Positions 1 to 7,425 of a stretch of DNA of 11,966 nucleotides are shown here, one piece after another. This stretch comes from Planctomycetaceae bacterium (GTDB lineage: Bacteria; Planctomycetota; Planctomycetia; Pirellulales; Thermoguttaceae). The notes below the pieces were generated by a model. It worked only from the letters and a program-made list of their open reading frames with translations, was not told where the DNA came from and did no database searches. Location: positions 1 through 11,966 of the forward strand of contig SUVI01000126.1 of assembly GCA_015062085.1 (NCBI GenBank), written 5' to 3'. Position numbers and translations under genes: made by a program. Within the stretch, counting starts at the first letter, position 1. Each line of letters starts with the position of its first letter.

Positions 1-340
1 AATTCGGGTCGACGTACCGGCCCAGAAGCGGGCAGATGCTCGAGTGATTCAGATTTTTCGTGAGGTCAAAAATGCGCCGGACTTCTTTCAGGGCGTTTTC
101 ATTTCCGCGGAGTTCCTGCGTCAAAATTTTCAAAACGACGCGCTGGCTGACCTCGTTTTCCACGAGTTCCTCTGCCAGCCATGTCTGCCCCATCCCGCCC
201 TCGCCGAGCTTCTTTTTCAGGCGGTAATTTTTGAATTTTCCAAACAAATATCCGTCACACAATTCCCCAAACTGCGCGGGATCGTAGTTCACCTCTTCCG
301 GCTTCAGCAGCGTCAATGCCGATTCATACGTATCACTCAT
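1..340 (-). CDS. Serine/threonine protein kinase, N-terminal part (runs off left edge)
   Basis: Reading leftward from an ATG at 340, an open frame of 113 codons continues past the window edge. It shows the start of a eukaryotic-like protein kinase fold. The glycine-rich loop GEGGMG lies at residues 46-51, and an invariant-lysine candidate at K71 in the context VVLKIL. An alpha-C-like segment (LKEVRRIF) has E86 as the possible salt-bridge partner, followed by LNHSSICPLLG, which fits the beta-4 region. Families of this type (Pkn/Stk, Hanks-type) phosphorylate Ser/Thr and are abundant in Planctomycetota; substrate and C-terminal sensor are outside the window. The start is supported by GGGAG seven bases upstream and by a promoter about 40 bases further up. 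The first 35 residues before the fold are not recognised. It diverges from xseA. Confidence 0.88.
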   Translation of the reverse strand, partial: MSDTYESALTLLKPEEVNYDPAQFGELCDGYLFGKFKNYRLKKKLGEGGMGQTWLAEELVENEVSQRVVLKILTQELRGNENALKEVRRIFDLTKNLNHSSICPLLGRYVDPN

Positions 341-379
341 TTTTTAGCTCCCAATTTAAGTAGACAAATGAAAAAATTG

Positions 380-414
380 ATTTTACCTGATTTTCAAAAA
401 GATTCAAGGGGGGG
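380..414 (-). promoter_or_regulatory. Sigma70-type promoter of the kinase gene with C7 run at -35
   Basis: On the minus strand the -35 TTGAAT (407-402) and -10 TAAAAT (385-380) are separated by 16 bases. Transcription would start near 373, giving a leader of about 33 bases before the kinase ATG. A run of seven C (414-408 on the minus strand) directly abuts the -35. Confidence 0.65.
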
Positions 415-508
415 CACGGTTCACTGAAACTTTTTATGGCAGTTTTCTTTCATTGGGAGAACTTGAAAACACATTTCCCAAAAAATAGTTTTTCTGCGTG
501 CATTCACC

Positions 509-536
509 TTGAAAAAAATAGGAAATATGGTAGAAT
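509..536 (+). promoter_or_regulatory. Sigma70-type promoter of xseA
   Basis: TTGAAA (509-514), 16-base spacer, TAGAAT (531-536), preceded by TGG at 528-530, which makes an extended -10. The start point would be near 543, about 50 bases before the xseA ATG. Confidence 0.72.
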
Positions 537-592
537 GTTGAGGAATCGAAAATTTTAAGTGCTCACAGACGCCATACAGGAAGGATTTCCCC

Positions 593-1816
593 ATGGACAA
601 AATACCGACATTTACGGTCTTTCAGCTGACGGCCGGGATCCAAAATCTTTTGGGTACCGTCTTTTCGGAGGTCCGCGTTTCGGGAGAGATCTCCGACCTG
701 AAACAGTCCAGTATGGGGCACTGCTATTTTTTGCTGAAAGATCCCAGCGCGCAACTTTCCGCAGTCCTTTGGAACAGCCGGCTTCCACGCGGTCTTGAGC
801 TTCACGACGGCATGGAAGTGGAGTGCGAAGGGAAAATCGAAGTGTATCCTCCGCGCGGTAACTATCAGCTTGTGGTCTCTTCGGTCGAACTGAAAGGCCT
901 CGGTCAGCTTGAAAAAGAGTTTCTTGCCCTGAAACAGAAACTTGCGGCAGAAGGTCTTTTTTCGCCGGAGCATAAAAAACCGCTTCCTCGCCAGATCCGC
1001 CGAGTCGGCGTCGTGACAAGCCCTTCCGGTGCGGCGATCCGCGATTTTCTCCAAGTCCTGAAACGCCGCTGGTGCGGAGTCGACGTCTGCATTTTTCCCT
1101 CGCCGGTCCAGGGAGACGGTGCAGCGGAAAAACTGGCGGAAGGCGTTTCCTTTTTCAATCGGCATGCGGGGTGTCTCGGGATCGACTGCATCGTGGTGAC
1201 CCGCGGCGGAGGGAGTATGGAGGACCTTTGGGAGTTCAACCGGGAAGTACTGGTCCGAGCGGTTTTCGATTCGGAACTTCCGGTCATTTCTGGTGTCGGA
1301 CACGAGATCGACGTGACGCTTTGCGACCTCGCGGCAGACCGTCGAGCACTGACCCCGTCGGAAGCCGCCGAGCTTCTTTCACCGAATATGCAAGACCTTT
1401 CCGAACGGCTTAGAAACGCAGAAGACCGACTGTCGCTCGCGATCTGGAATCAGTTGAGCGATCTGACAGCAGAAGTCGAGCATCTCGCGAACAGTCCAGT
1501 TTTTCGTTTTCCGCATCGGAAATTTGAGGAATGGACCCAGCGTCTTGATTCGGTCGAAGAACGGCTCCAGCTCCAGCTTAAGAACCGATTCAGCCTTTTG
1601 GAAACGGCACTTCACGCCCAGGCATCCCGGCTCGAAACGCTCAGTCCCCTGCACGTGCTCGGGCGCGGCTACTCCGTGACACAAACACATGACGGCACAG
1701 TCGTACGTTCCGCCTCCGAACTGACGGCAGGCACACGGATCCGCACACGCTTTGCGTCAGGTTCCGTCGAGAGTATCGTTTCCGAGATCTCCGAGTCCCC
1801 GCCCCCTAGATTTTAG
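593..1816 (+). CDS. xseA: Exodeoxyribonuclease VII large subunit
   Basis: Catalytic subunit of exonuclease VII, which degrades single-stranded DNA from either end to oligonucleotides and acts in cytoplasmic DNA repair. The 407-residue protein is slightly shorter than the E. coli enzyme (about 456). Residues 5-100 form the N-terminal OB-fold typical of XseA (GEISDLK at 31-37, GHCYFLLKD at 42-50, PPRGNYQL at 86-93). The catalytic domain has TSPSGAAIRDF (142-152), VTRGGGSMEDLW (202-213) and SGVGHEIDVTLCDLAADR (233-250). D151, R204, H237 and D240 sit in the blocks that hold the essential residues of E. coli XseA. A coiled-coil-rich segment (about 265-345) and the C-terminal LGRGYS (356-361) complete the family layout. 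AGGAAGGA at 578-585 fixes the ATG at 593. The xseB partner gene, often adjacent, is not here. Confidence 0.96.
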   Translation: MDKIPTFTVFQLTAGIQNLLGTVFSEVRVSGEISDLKQSSMGHCYFLLKDPSAQLSAVLWNSRLPRGLELHDGMEVECEGKIEVYPPRGNYQLVVSSVELKGLGQLEKEFLALKQKLAAEGLFSPEHKKPLPRQIRRVGVVTSPSGAAIRDFLQVLKRRWCGVDVCIFPSPVQGDGAAEKLAEGVSFFNRHAGCLGIDCIVVTRGGGSMEDLWEFNREVLVRAVFDSELPVISGVGHEIDVTLCDLAADRRALTPSEAAELLSPNMQDLSERLRNAEDRLSLAIWNQLSDLTAEVEHLANSPVFRFPHRKFEEWTQRLDSVEERLQLQLKNRFSLLETALHAQASRLETLSPLHVLGRGYSVTQTHDGTVVRSASELTAGTRIRTRFASGSVESIVSEISESPPPRF

Positions 1817-1916
1817 AGCCGTTCCAGACGGGAACACACTCCCTTTTAAGAAATGATCCCCAGTCCAAATAAACGGGACCCGCGTCGGATCCTGAAACTA
1901 GCGAAGAGACGACCCG

Positions 1917-2654
1917 ATGATTTTTTTTGAAACCGCCATAACCTCCAGCGAAGTGGCACGCTACATGGCATCGCTGATCCTTCCGGAAGATTTCCGAAAT
2001 ATGCGAATGGAAGAGATCCACCTAGATGCCCAGACACTGAATAGCGAAGGCAGTCAGTTCCTGAAGGTGACGTACACACTTCCGGGCCGTGTCGAGGACA
2101 TTGAACTCGATCCGGAAAAACACGCCTTTCGCCTGATCCAGTCATTCCACCCGAATTTTCAGCTGGAAAAGGTACAGTTTATCCCGCATTCCTCACGCTG
2201 GCTTTGGAGTCAGAATAGTGTACGCATTTATTTTACGCTGAAAGAACTGAACTCCTCGCCTTCCGGTGAGGTTTTTGAAGCAGACGAGGCGTACGTGTCG
2301 CTCACGCGCCGTCAGATATTCCTTTCCTACGATCTCATTCAGGAGTACCTTCTGATGCTGATCGCAGACCTTGGTCTCGAAACAGGCGATGAAGTTTCCG
2401 TGCATTGGGATGAAAGTAAAGGCGGGGCAGTCTATCGTTGCGGAAATACGCTGGTCCAATGGACTCCCGAAAGTGAAGAAGAATTTCAAGATCTGCTGAA
2501 CTTTGCAGGTTCGAACCTGATCCTGAAACAGACGTGCGACCTCCTGAAAACCAACGTCCAGATCCAGTTTGAAATTACCCAAATTACGAATGCCGGCCTG
2601 AAGATCCCCATAAAGATCATGCCGATCCAGACCGAAACCAAGGAGGATGAATGA
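1917..2654 (+). CDS. Conserved-looking hypothetical protein, acidic, cytoplasmic
   Basis: I do not recognise this 245-residue protein. It has no signal peptide or membrane segment and is rich in Glu and Asp, especially at the C-terminus (TETKEDE). Residues about 28-165 alternate beta-like strands and charged turns; residues 195-245 look mixed helix then strand (IQFEITQITNAGLKIPIKIMP). It starts 100 bases after xseA and overlaps the next gene by ATGA (2651-2654), indicating translational coupling with the membrane protein that follows. The ATG at 1917 has only a weak GAAGAG (1903-1908) as ribosome site. Eight T directly follow the start region (1921-1928), encoding part of Ile2 plus Phe3-Phe4. 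No function is assigned; a partner or cytoplasmic regulator of the next product is only a guess from the overlap. Confidence 0.8.
   Translation: MIFFETAITSSEVARYMASLILPEDFRNMRMEEIHLDAQTLNSEGSQFLKVTYTLPGRVEDIELDPEKHAFRLIQSFHPNFQLEKVQFIPHSSRWLWSQNSVRIYFTLKELNSSPSGEVFEADEAYVSLTRRQIFLSYDLIQEYLLMLIADLGLETGDEVSVHWDESKGGAVYRCGNTLVQWTPESEEEFQDLLNFAGSNLILKQTCDLLKTNVQIQFEITQITNAGLKIPIKIMPIQTETKEDE
2641..2646 (+). promoter_or_regulatory. Strong Shine-Dalgarno inside the end of the upstream gene
   Basis: AGGAGG lies four bases before the ATG at 2651, inside the last codons of the upstream gene. It selects the ATG at 2651 over an out-of-frame ATG at 2647, only one base past the motif, and fits coupled translation. 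Confidence 0.7.
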
Positions 2655-3202
2655 ACACGAGCTGTTTTTCCCAGATGATCGAGGAACCTGCATGGTGCCT
2701 GACCGCCATAGCGCTGACGATCCTGTTCCTGACTGCCGGTTTTTGGATCGGACGTCAAAAATCCTGGCTCATCGCGATCCCGCCGCTCATTCTTGCCGCG
2801 ACAGGACTCATTGCAGCAGACTGCTGGACTTTTTCCCCTCGGGAACGCGTCCGCGCAGCCATCGAACAATGTGTCGAGGCCGTCAAAACGAACCAGAAAG
2901 AGGAACTTCTGAAACATTTGGCCCCGGAATTGGCCTCCAAGATGGAAACGACAGTCAACTGGGCGTTTTCGCTGGCGGAATTCACCCACGCCTACGCCAA
3001 CGACGTGAAACTGGAAGTGAACGCCTTCACCACGCCGCCGTGCATCAAAGCCACTTTTTTCGCCGGCGCAAAATTCCAGATCCGATCCGGGACCGCACTG
3101 ATGGACCGATACACATGCGTCATGTCGGTCACGTTCGAAGAATTTGAGGACGGAGAGTGGCTCATTTCGTCATTCGAACAGCGCAGTCTCTCCCAAATGT
3201 GA
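2651..3202 (+). CDS. Membrane-anchored protein with possible NTF2-like domain
   Basis: A 183-residue protein with two hydrophobic segments near the N-terminus: residues 14-33 (WCLTAIALTILFLTAGFWIG) and about 38-56 (SWLIAIPPLILAATGLIAA). These form a hairpin or anchor. The rest (about 62-183) is soluble: an opening helix RERVRAAIEQCVEAVKTNQKEELLKHL, then strands ending with a Glu/Phe-rich segment and WLISSFEQ. A helix describing a per-residue load, followed by several strands and a final W-x-I/L strand, is how NTF2/SnoaL-like or DUF4878-like domains look. That assignment is inference from pattern only. It follows the upstream unknown gene with ATGA overlap, so the two products probably act together at the inner membrane. 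Cysteines at 5, 16, 58, 68 and in the soluble domain have no clear pattern. Confidence 0.8.
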   Translation: MNTSCFSQMIEEPAWCLTAIALTILFLTAGFWIGRQKSWLIAIPPLILAATGLIAADCWTFSPRERVRAAIEQCVEAVKTNQKEELLKHLAPELASKMETTVNWAFSLAEFTHAYANDVKLEVNAFTTPPCIKATFFAGAKFQIRSGTALMDRYTCVMSVTFEEFEDGEWLISSFEQRSLSQM

Positions 3203-3327
3203 ATGGGGGAAAAGCTGGACGGAAACCAGACGGAGACGCTGGGAAAATTTCGGGTTCCTGCAAGGTTTTTCCTCGCGGAATATGCGAATTCAATATACGA
3301 ACAAATTAAATTTTAGAAAACGAGTTT

Positions 3328-3342
3328 GGGAAACCAATTCCC
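3328..3342. repeat. Short inverted repeat upstream of the ABC-F gene
   Basis: GGGAA and TTCCC flank a five-base centre, 36 bases before the ABC-F ATG. It could be a small operator or chance. No convincing -35/-10 pair was found in the 175-base spacer 3203-3377. Confidence 0.3.
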
Positions 3343-3377
3343 TTTGATCAACCATTTAAGAGAAAAGATCCGCTAAA

Positions 3378-5366
3378 ATGAACCTTTTGTCAGTCAATGC
3401 AGTGCGAAAATATTATGGTCCCGACCCCGTTTTAGACGGTGCCGGTTTTGAGATCCACCCCGGAGACAAAATCGGTCTCGTCGGTCCAAACGGAGCAGGA
3501 AAAAGTACGCTCATGAAGATCATCGCCGGCCGGGAGGAACTGGATGCCGGAACGGTCGAATTTCACCCGTCGATCCGTGTCGGATACTTGGAACAGAGAC
3601 CGGAACCGTCAGAACGGACGCTTTGGGAAGAAGCGCATCTGGCACTTGCAGATCTCGTGACGCTCCAGAAGGAAGCTCTTGCCGTCGCGGAACAGATGGC
3701 AGAAGAAAAAGATCCGGCACAGCACGAAAAACTGGCGGCCCGATACGACTATCTCCAACAGGAACTGCTTCGGACGGATGCGTTCAATCTCGACTACAAA
3801 GTAGAGCGGGTCCTTCAGGGACTTGGTTTTCTCGAAAAACAGCATCAGACGCCCGTCTCATCGCTCAGCGGCGGAGAACAAAACCGGCTCATGCTCGCAA
3901 AACTCCTCCTTGCGGAACCGGAATTGATGTTCCTGGACGAACCCTCCAACCACTTGGACCTCGATGCGACCGAGTGGCTGGAAGAGTTCCTCATAGAGTC
4001 AAACGCTGCCGTTCTGGTCATTTCGCACGACCGATTTTTCCTGGACCGCGTCACGAATCGGACTCTGGAACTTTTCGCCGGAACGATCGACTCCTACGCC
4101 GGGAATTTCACCGCCTACCTGCGTCAGAAAGAAGAACGCCTTCTCGTTCAGAAACGGACCTACGAAAAACAGCAGGAAGAGATCGCCAAAGCCGAAGAAT
4201 TCATTCGCCGAAACCACTACGGCATGAAAGCCGGACAGGCGGAAGACAGGCGTAAAAAACTCGAGCGCATCGAGAGGATCGACCCGCCGCGCGAGATCAC
4301 CGCCCCGCCGATGGGGATGAAGGCGAAAGACCGGTCCGGAGACATCGTGCTGCGTGCGAAGGATCTGAAAAAGGAGTTTGACCGCGTCCTCTTCGAGAAA
4401 GTCAATTTCCAGATCGAACGCGGACAGCGCTGGGGACTCATTGGACCGAACGGCTGCGGGAAAACTACGATGCTGCGCTGCCTTCAGGGGATCATGGAAC
4501 CGGATCAGGGAAGTGTTCAGATCGGGACCGGCGTGAAGATCGGATACTTCGATCAGCAGCTCCAGTCTGTCGAAGGCACGAGTATGGTCGTCGATTCCAT
4601 CCGCCCGAGCCACAAAGAAATGGATGAACCGGCACGACGCTCACTTTTGGCGCGTTTCGGGATCACCGGCGATCAGGTCTTCCAGAAAGTTGACTCCCTC
4701 AGCGGAGGGGAACGCTGCCGAGCCGCCATGGCACGCCTCGCAAGCGAAGAGGCAAACTTCCTCATCCTTGACGAACCGACGAACCACCTGGACCTCTGGG
4801 CACGCGAGGCTCTCGAGAAAAACATGGCCGACTTTGAAGGGACGGTCCTCTTCGTGAGTCACGACCGATACTTCATCAATCAGGTCGCCACCCATCTGCT
4901 CGTCGTGGAGCCGGGCAGGGTGCGCGTCGTACCGGGAAATTACGAAGTCTGGCAGCGAATGCAAAAGGACGCAGAAAAGCAGGGTATGCAGATCGGCGGG
5001 AAAAACGCACGAAAAGACGATCTCTGGAAACACGGTCTCCAGAAGCAGAAAAAGGCTGGAACTCAAACTTCCTCCGGAGATGGGAAAGGCGCAAAGAAGG
5101 AAAAAGAGACGACTGCCGCAAAACCGCAAAACGCTCCCAAACCCGCAAAAAAACGCAAGTACCCCTACCGTAAGGTGGTGGATATCGAGGACGAGATCTT
5201 CATTCGGGAAACGCGCCTCGAGGAACTTCAGAAAGACCTGATGGATCCTAAAGTCCTCCGCGACGGCGAGCGGGTCAAAGCGACGCAGAAGGAGATCGAG
5301 GAAGAACAGGAAGCCCTGAAAAAGCTCTACGAGCACTGGGAAGAAGCCTCCGAGCTGAACTGGTGA
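3378..5366 (+). CDS. ABC-F family ATPase (Uup/YdiF-like)
   Basis: A 662-residue soluble protein with two ABC ATPase domains and no membrane segment, the ABC-F layout. Domain 1: Walker A GPNGAGKS (36-43), signature LSGGEQ (163-168), Walker B LMFLDEP (183-189), switch ISHDRF (215-220). The linker (about 240-320) is charged and helical, matching the ABC-F interdomain arm. Domain 2: GPNGCGKT (356-363), LSGGER (441-446), LILDEP (462-467), SHDR (494-497). After a Lys/Ala/Gly-rich low-complexity stretch (about 540-597), a helical C-terminal segment (600-662) resembles the Uup-type coiled-coil domain. ABC-F proteins act on the ribosome in translation or, for Uup, in DNA and ribosome-related roles; which one applies here cannot be told. 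An antibiotic-resistance role is not indicated. Ribosome site weak (AAGAGA). Confidence 0.93.
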   Translation: MNLLSVNAVRKYYGPDPVLDGAGFEIHPGDKIGLVGPNGAGKSTLMKIIAGREELDAGTVEFHPSIRVGYLEQRPEPSERTLWEEAHLALADLVTLQKEALAVAEQMAEEKDPAQHEKLAARYDYLQQELLRTDAFNLDYKVERVLQGLGFLEKQHQTPVSSLSGGEQNRLMLAKLLLAEPELMFLDEPSNHLDLDATEWLEEFLIESNAAVLVISHDRFFLDRVTNRTLELFAGTIDSYAGNFTAYLRQKEERLLVQKRTYEKQQEEIAKAEEFIRRNHYGMKAGQAEDRRKKLERIERIDPPREITAPPMGMKAKDRSGDIVLRAKDLKKEFDRVLFEKVNFQIERGQRWGLIGPNGCGKTTMLRCLQGIMEPDQGSVQIGTGVKIGYFDQQLQSVEGTSMVVDSIRPSHKEMDEPARRSLLARFGITGDQVFQKVDSLSGGERCRAAMARLASEEANFLILDEPTNHLDLWAREALEKNMADFEGTVLFVSHDRYFINQVATHLLVVEPGRVRVVPGNYEVWQRMQKDAEKQGMQIGGKNARKDDLWKHGLQKQKKAGTQTSSGDGKGAKKEKETTAAKPQNAPKPAKKRKYPYRKVVDIEDEIFIRETRLEELQKDLMDPKVLRDGERVKATQKEIEEEQEALKKLYEHWEEASELNW

Positions 5367-5395
5367 TTCGAAAGCGCGTGTCCTGGAATGCCGCC

Positions 5396-5505
5396 ATTTT
5401 TCACGCAAAGACGCCATGGAAAACGTGAAGGACGCCGGGAAAATCAAGAGATCCTTCCGCTGTGTCCTTTGCGGGATCGTCGTGCAATGGTTCCTGAATG
5501 ACAAA
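5396..5505. repeat. Imperfect inverted repeat of CGCAAAGACGC type
   Basis: The left part (5402-5440) reads CACGCAAAGACGCC then AACGTGAAGGACGCC. The right part, read on the minus strand (5479-5455), gives CGCAAAGGACACAGCGGAAGG. It belongs to the same style of low-complexity purine-rich inverted motif as the element at 7541-7673. Similarity between arms is partial. Confidence 0.35.
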
Positions 5506-5539
5506 AATCGACCATACGAACCGGTTTTCGTATGGTCGA
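5502..5539 (-). terminator. Perfect 13-bp hairpin with T run on the minus strand
   Basis: The arms 5508-5520 and 5527-5539 are perfectly complementary around the loop CCGGTT. On the minus strand the stem is followed by TTTTTGT (5506-5500), as in an intrinsic terminator; on the plus strand it is followed by GGGATC and has no T run. It would stop leftward transcription entering the ABC-F gene. Alternatively it is a leader structure for the gene starting at 5576. Confidence 0.6.
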
Positions 5540-5575
5540 GGGATCAAAACCTGAATTTTACCTGAAAGATGAACG

Positions 5576-6076
5576 ATGTATCGATTCCTGCCGTTTTTAC
5601 TTTTGTTTTTTTTAGCGGTTCCCTGCCTGTATTGGAACGGTGCCCCCGATGATGAGATCACTAGAAATTCCGGACTGATCGAGGTGACGGTCCGCCAGCG
5701 ATCCTGTTTGTATAAATGGCACATTGAATATTGGAACGGGAAACCGGGAGGTGTTTGCCTCTATCCATTCGGACAGATGGATCAATTTGGGTTCAGCAGT
5801 GAACATGACGGCAGAAAACGATGCCATTTCGTTAGACGCGGTCAAAGCAGAATTCCTCTTGAAAGTGCCCATCTTTACGTTTTTCTGGAAGACAAAGAGC
5901 TTCCGATCGTGTACGAATTTTCGGAAGAGGCACAAAAAAACGGCTTGGACATCCCGGAGCTGAACGTGTGTGTTGCCGTAAGGGAAGAATCCTGGTTCTC
6001 GAAAGATGGCGAGGAAGTACGTTCCCGCAGTCTCTTCAAAATAGAGGCTCCCACTACGAAAAAATGGGACCTCTGA
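5576..6076 (+). CDS. Small exported protein of unknown function
   Basis: A 166-residue protein not recognised as any family. Residues 4-19 are strongly hydrophobic after MYR (FLPFLLLFFLAVPCLY), giving a signal peptide or N-terminal anchor. The Cys at 17 follows AVP, which is a poor lipobox, so a lipoprotein is unlikely. The mature part looks strand-rich (IEVTVRQRSCLYKWHIEYW, residues 35-53) with Cys residues at about 44, 61, 83 and 131, possibly disulfides outside the cytoplasm. The start is the first ATG in frame with the hydrophobic segment; the ribosome site is weak (GAAAGAT). An eight-T run (5606-5613) lies in the signal-peptide codons. It stands alone, with a hairpin before it and hairpins after it. 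Confidence 0.68.
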   Translation: MYRFLPFLLLFFLAVPCLYWNGAPDDEITRNSGLIEVTVRQRSCLYKWHIEYWNGKPGGVCLYPFGQMDQFGFSSEHDGRKRCHFVRRGQSRIPLESAHLYVFLEDKELPIVYEFSEEAQKNGLDIPELNVCVAVREESWFSKDGEEVRSRSLFKIEAPTTKKWDL

Positions 6077-6161
6077 CCTCGCTCTAATGAGAAATCGCCA
6101 TCGCCCGGTGCGGATATTCTGTGGTTTCAGTGGTTGAGATCTTTGGCGCAAGCGGTCCCAC

Positions 6162-6192
6162 GCGCGGCGGCACTCTTCGAGAGCCGTCGCGC
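6162..6192. repeat. GC-rich hairpin downstream of the small exported protein gene
   Basis: GCGCGGCGGC (6162-6171) pairs with GCCGTCGCGC (6183-6192) with one G-U pair, and the loop can add CTC/GAG. It lies 86 bases past the stop codon at 6076 and lacks a T run, so it may terminate or protect the 3' end of that transcript. Confidence 0.45.
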
Positions 6193-6216
6193 TGCCCGTT
6201 ATGTCATGAACGCTCG

Positions 6217-6252
6217 TGAGGGAGGAACATTTTGAAAATTGTTCCTCCCTCA
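6217..6252. repeat. 12-13-bp inverted repeat between convergent genes
   Basis: TGAGGGAGGAAC (6217-6228) is perfectly complementary to GTTCCTCCCTCA (6241-6252), and the A-T pair 6229/6240 extends it. It lies 73 bases beyond the stop of the minus-strand phosphoesterase gene. There is no adjacent T run on either strand, so it is a possible Rho-independent-like stop or 3' end stabiliser rather than a classical terminator. Confidence 0.5.
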
Positions 6253-6270
6253 GACTCCCTCTTCAAAAAC

Positions 6271-6303
6271 TTTTTGATGTTTTTGTATTTTGATGTTTTG
6301 ATG
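6271..6303. repeat. Short degenerate tandem repeat TTTTGATG
   Basis: Three copies of TTTTGATG, separated by TTTTTGTA between the first and second, lie just beyond the 3' end of the phosphoesterase gene. It is AT-rich simple sequence with no clear function. Confidence 0.4.
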
Positions 6304-6324
6304 TTTGTGTTTTCTTTCGAAAAA

Positions 6325-7365
6325 TTACTTCGCCATGGGCCGAAACTCCACCAGCCGCCAGGCTCCGCGTGCGTTGGCCTCGGTAGTAATGAAGGGTTTG
6401 CCGTTCACAATGTCGAGCGTCGTGGAATGAACGTGCCCGCAGAGAGTGCCAAGCAGATTCGGCGACTCGCACAAAAGGCGGTAAAAGTCGAAGGAGACCT
6501 GCGTATGACCGCCTTCCCGCCAGCGTTCCCGGCGTTCGATCTTCCAGTTTCTGTCACTTTCCGCTCCCCATTCCGGATGTCCGCAGCCAAAACCGACTCC
6601 GCGTCCCGGTGCGTACGGCGGAATGTGCATCCAGACGACCGTCGGTCCACCGTGCGCCAGCTCTTTCTGAAGGAATTCAAGCTGAGCGGGCAAGATCTCG
6701 TAAATGGAATCGTCGATGAACAGATGCCGTACCCCTTTCACGCAGACCGAGTACGCCAGCGGATCCGCGTTTTCCGGGTAGAGTCTTCCGAGACGTTTCG
6801 GGACCCATTCTTCACGCTTTGCCGCATCGCTCCCTGCCATTCCCTCGTAGTGCCAGTCGTGGTTTCCGGACGTAAAAAAGTACGGGATCCCGTCCGCTTT
6901 GAGCTTTTCGAGACGTTCCAGAAGCCAATCAGCAGCCGCCTCTGACGGAAAACTCAAAATATCGCCGGTCAGCGCAACGGCATTGACTTTCTTTTCCCGT
7001 GCAAAACGCAGCGCTGCTTCCAAGGACTCCATCGGCCCCGTCGGCTGCCCCGTCATGTAGTGGGACGTCTTATGGTACGCCCCAGCCATGCGCGCACTGT
7101 ACTGAACGAGATCCTTCCCGCGTTCATCATCAAGAAAAAGATGCGTGTCCGTCACGTGCAGGATCCTGGAGGCCTCGGGAAGCCCGGGAATGAGAAACTG
7201 CGCGGTCGTTCCATTCATTCCAAAAGCGGCACGCTGCGGCAATGGGGATCCTGCCGAAAACGCAGGAGAAACCGAAGATGACAAAACGGCACCGGTCCCC
7301 GAAACGGCAAGTGCGGAAACGGCGGAACGGGTTAAAAACTGACGGCGGGAATGATCGAAATGCAT
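6325..7365 (-). CDS. Tat-exported calcineurin-like metallophosphoesterase
   Basis: A 346-residue protein with a twin-arginine signal SRRQFL at residues 6-11, then a hydrophobic region and a possible cleavage site after AFSA (35-38). Export is therefore folded, via Tat, to the periplasm or surface. The metallophosphoesterase motifs are complete and in order: DTH (73-75), GD (134-135), GNHD (167-170), H247 in VWMHIPP, and GHVH (310-313). Such enzymes use a two-metal centre to hydrolyse phosphomono- or diesters; the substrate is unknown. Start choice: the frame stays open upstream to 7506, but ATG 7365 has GAGGAG just before it and places the Tat motif at the N-terminus. The extra 47 residues of the longer reading would put Trp/Phe-rich sequence ahead of the signal and cross the promoter. 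Confidence 0.92.
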   Translation of the reverse strand: MHFDHSRRQFLTRSAVSALAVSGTGAVLSSSVSPAFSAGSPLPQRAAFGMNGTTAQFLIPGLPEASRILHVTDTHLFLDDERGKDLVQYSARMAGAYHKTSHYMTGQPTGPMESLEAALRFAREKKVNAVALTGDILSFPSEAAADWLLERLEKLKADGIPYFFTSGNHDWHYEGMAGSDAAKREEWVPKRLGRLYPENADPLAYSVCVKGVRHLFIDDSIYEILPAQLEFLQKELAHGGPTVVWMHIPPYAPGRGVGFGCGHPEWGAESDRNWKIERRERWREGGHTQVSFDFYRLLCESPNLLGTLCGHVHSTTLDIVNGKPFITTEANARGAWRLVEFRPMAK

Positions 7366-7425
7366 AAGCTCCTCGCAAACTAAAAACTTAAAACTCCGAA
7401 AAAAACAAAAATATCCGAAACTCCA

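Noticed and set aside
3144..3347. Short plus-strand frame before the ABC-F gene.
   Set aside because: It begins inside the preceding gene, has no ribosome site and its composition is that of intergenic DNA.
4641..5504. Long minus-strand frame of 287 codons.
   Set aside because: It is antisense to the ABC-F gene, Phe/Leu-rich as expected for the complement of Glu/Lys codons, and has no start signals.
5416..5565. A 49-codon plus-strand frame starting ATGGAAAACGTG, with a CVLC motif.
   Set aside because: It has no convincing ribosome site and is made entirely of the imperfect inverted repeat and the 13-bp hairpin, so non-coding structure explains it better.
6232..6945. Long plus-strand frame of 237 codons.
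   Set aside because: It is the antisense shadow of the phosphoesterase gene and matches no family.
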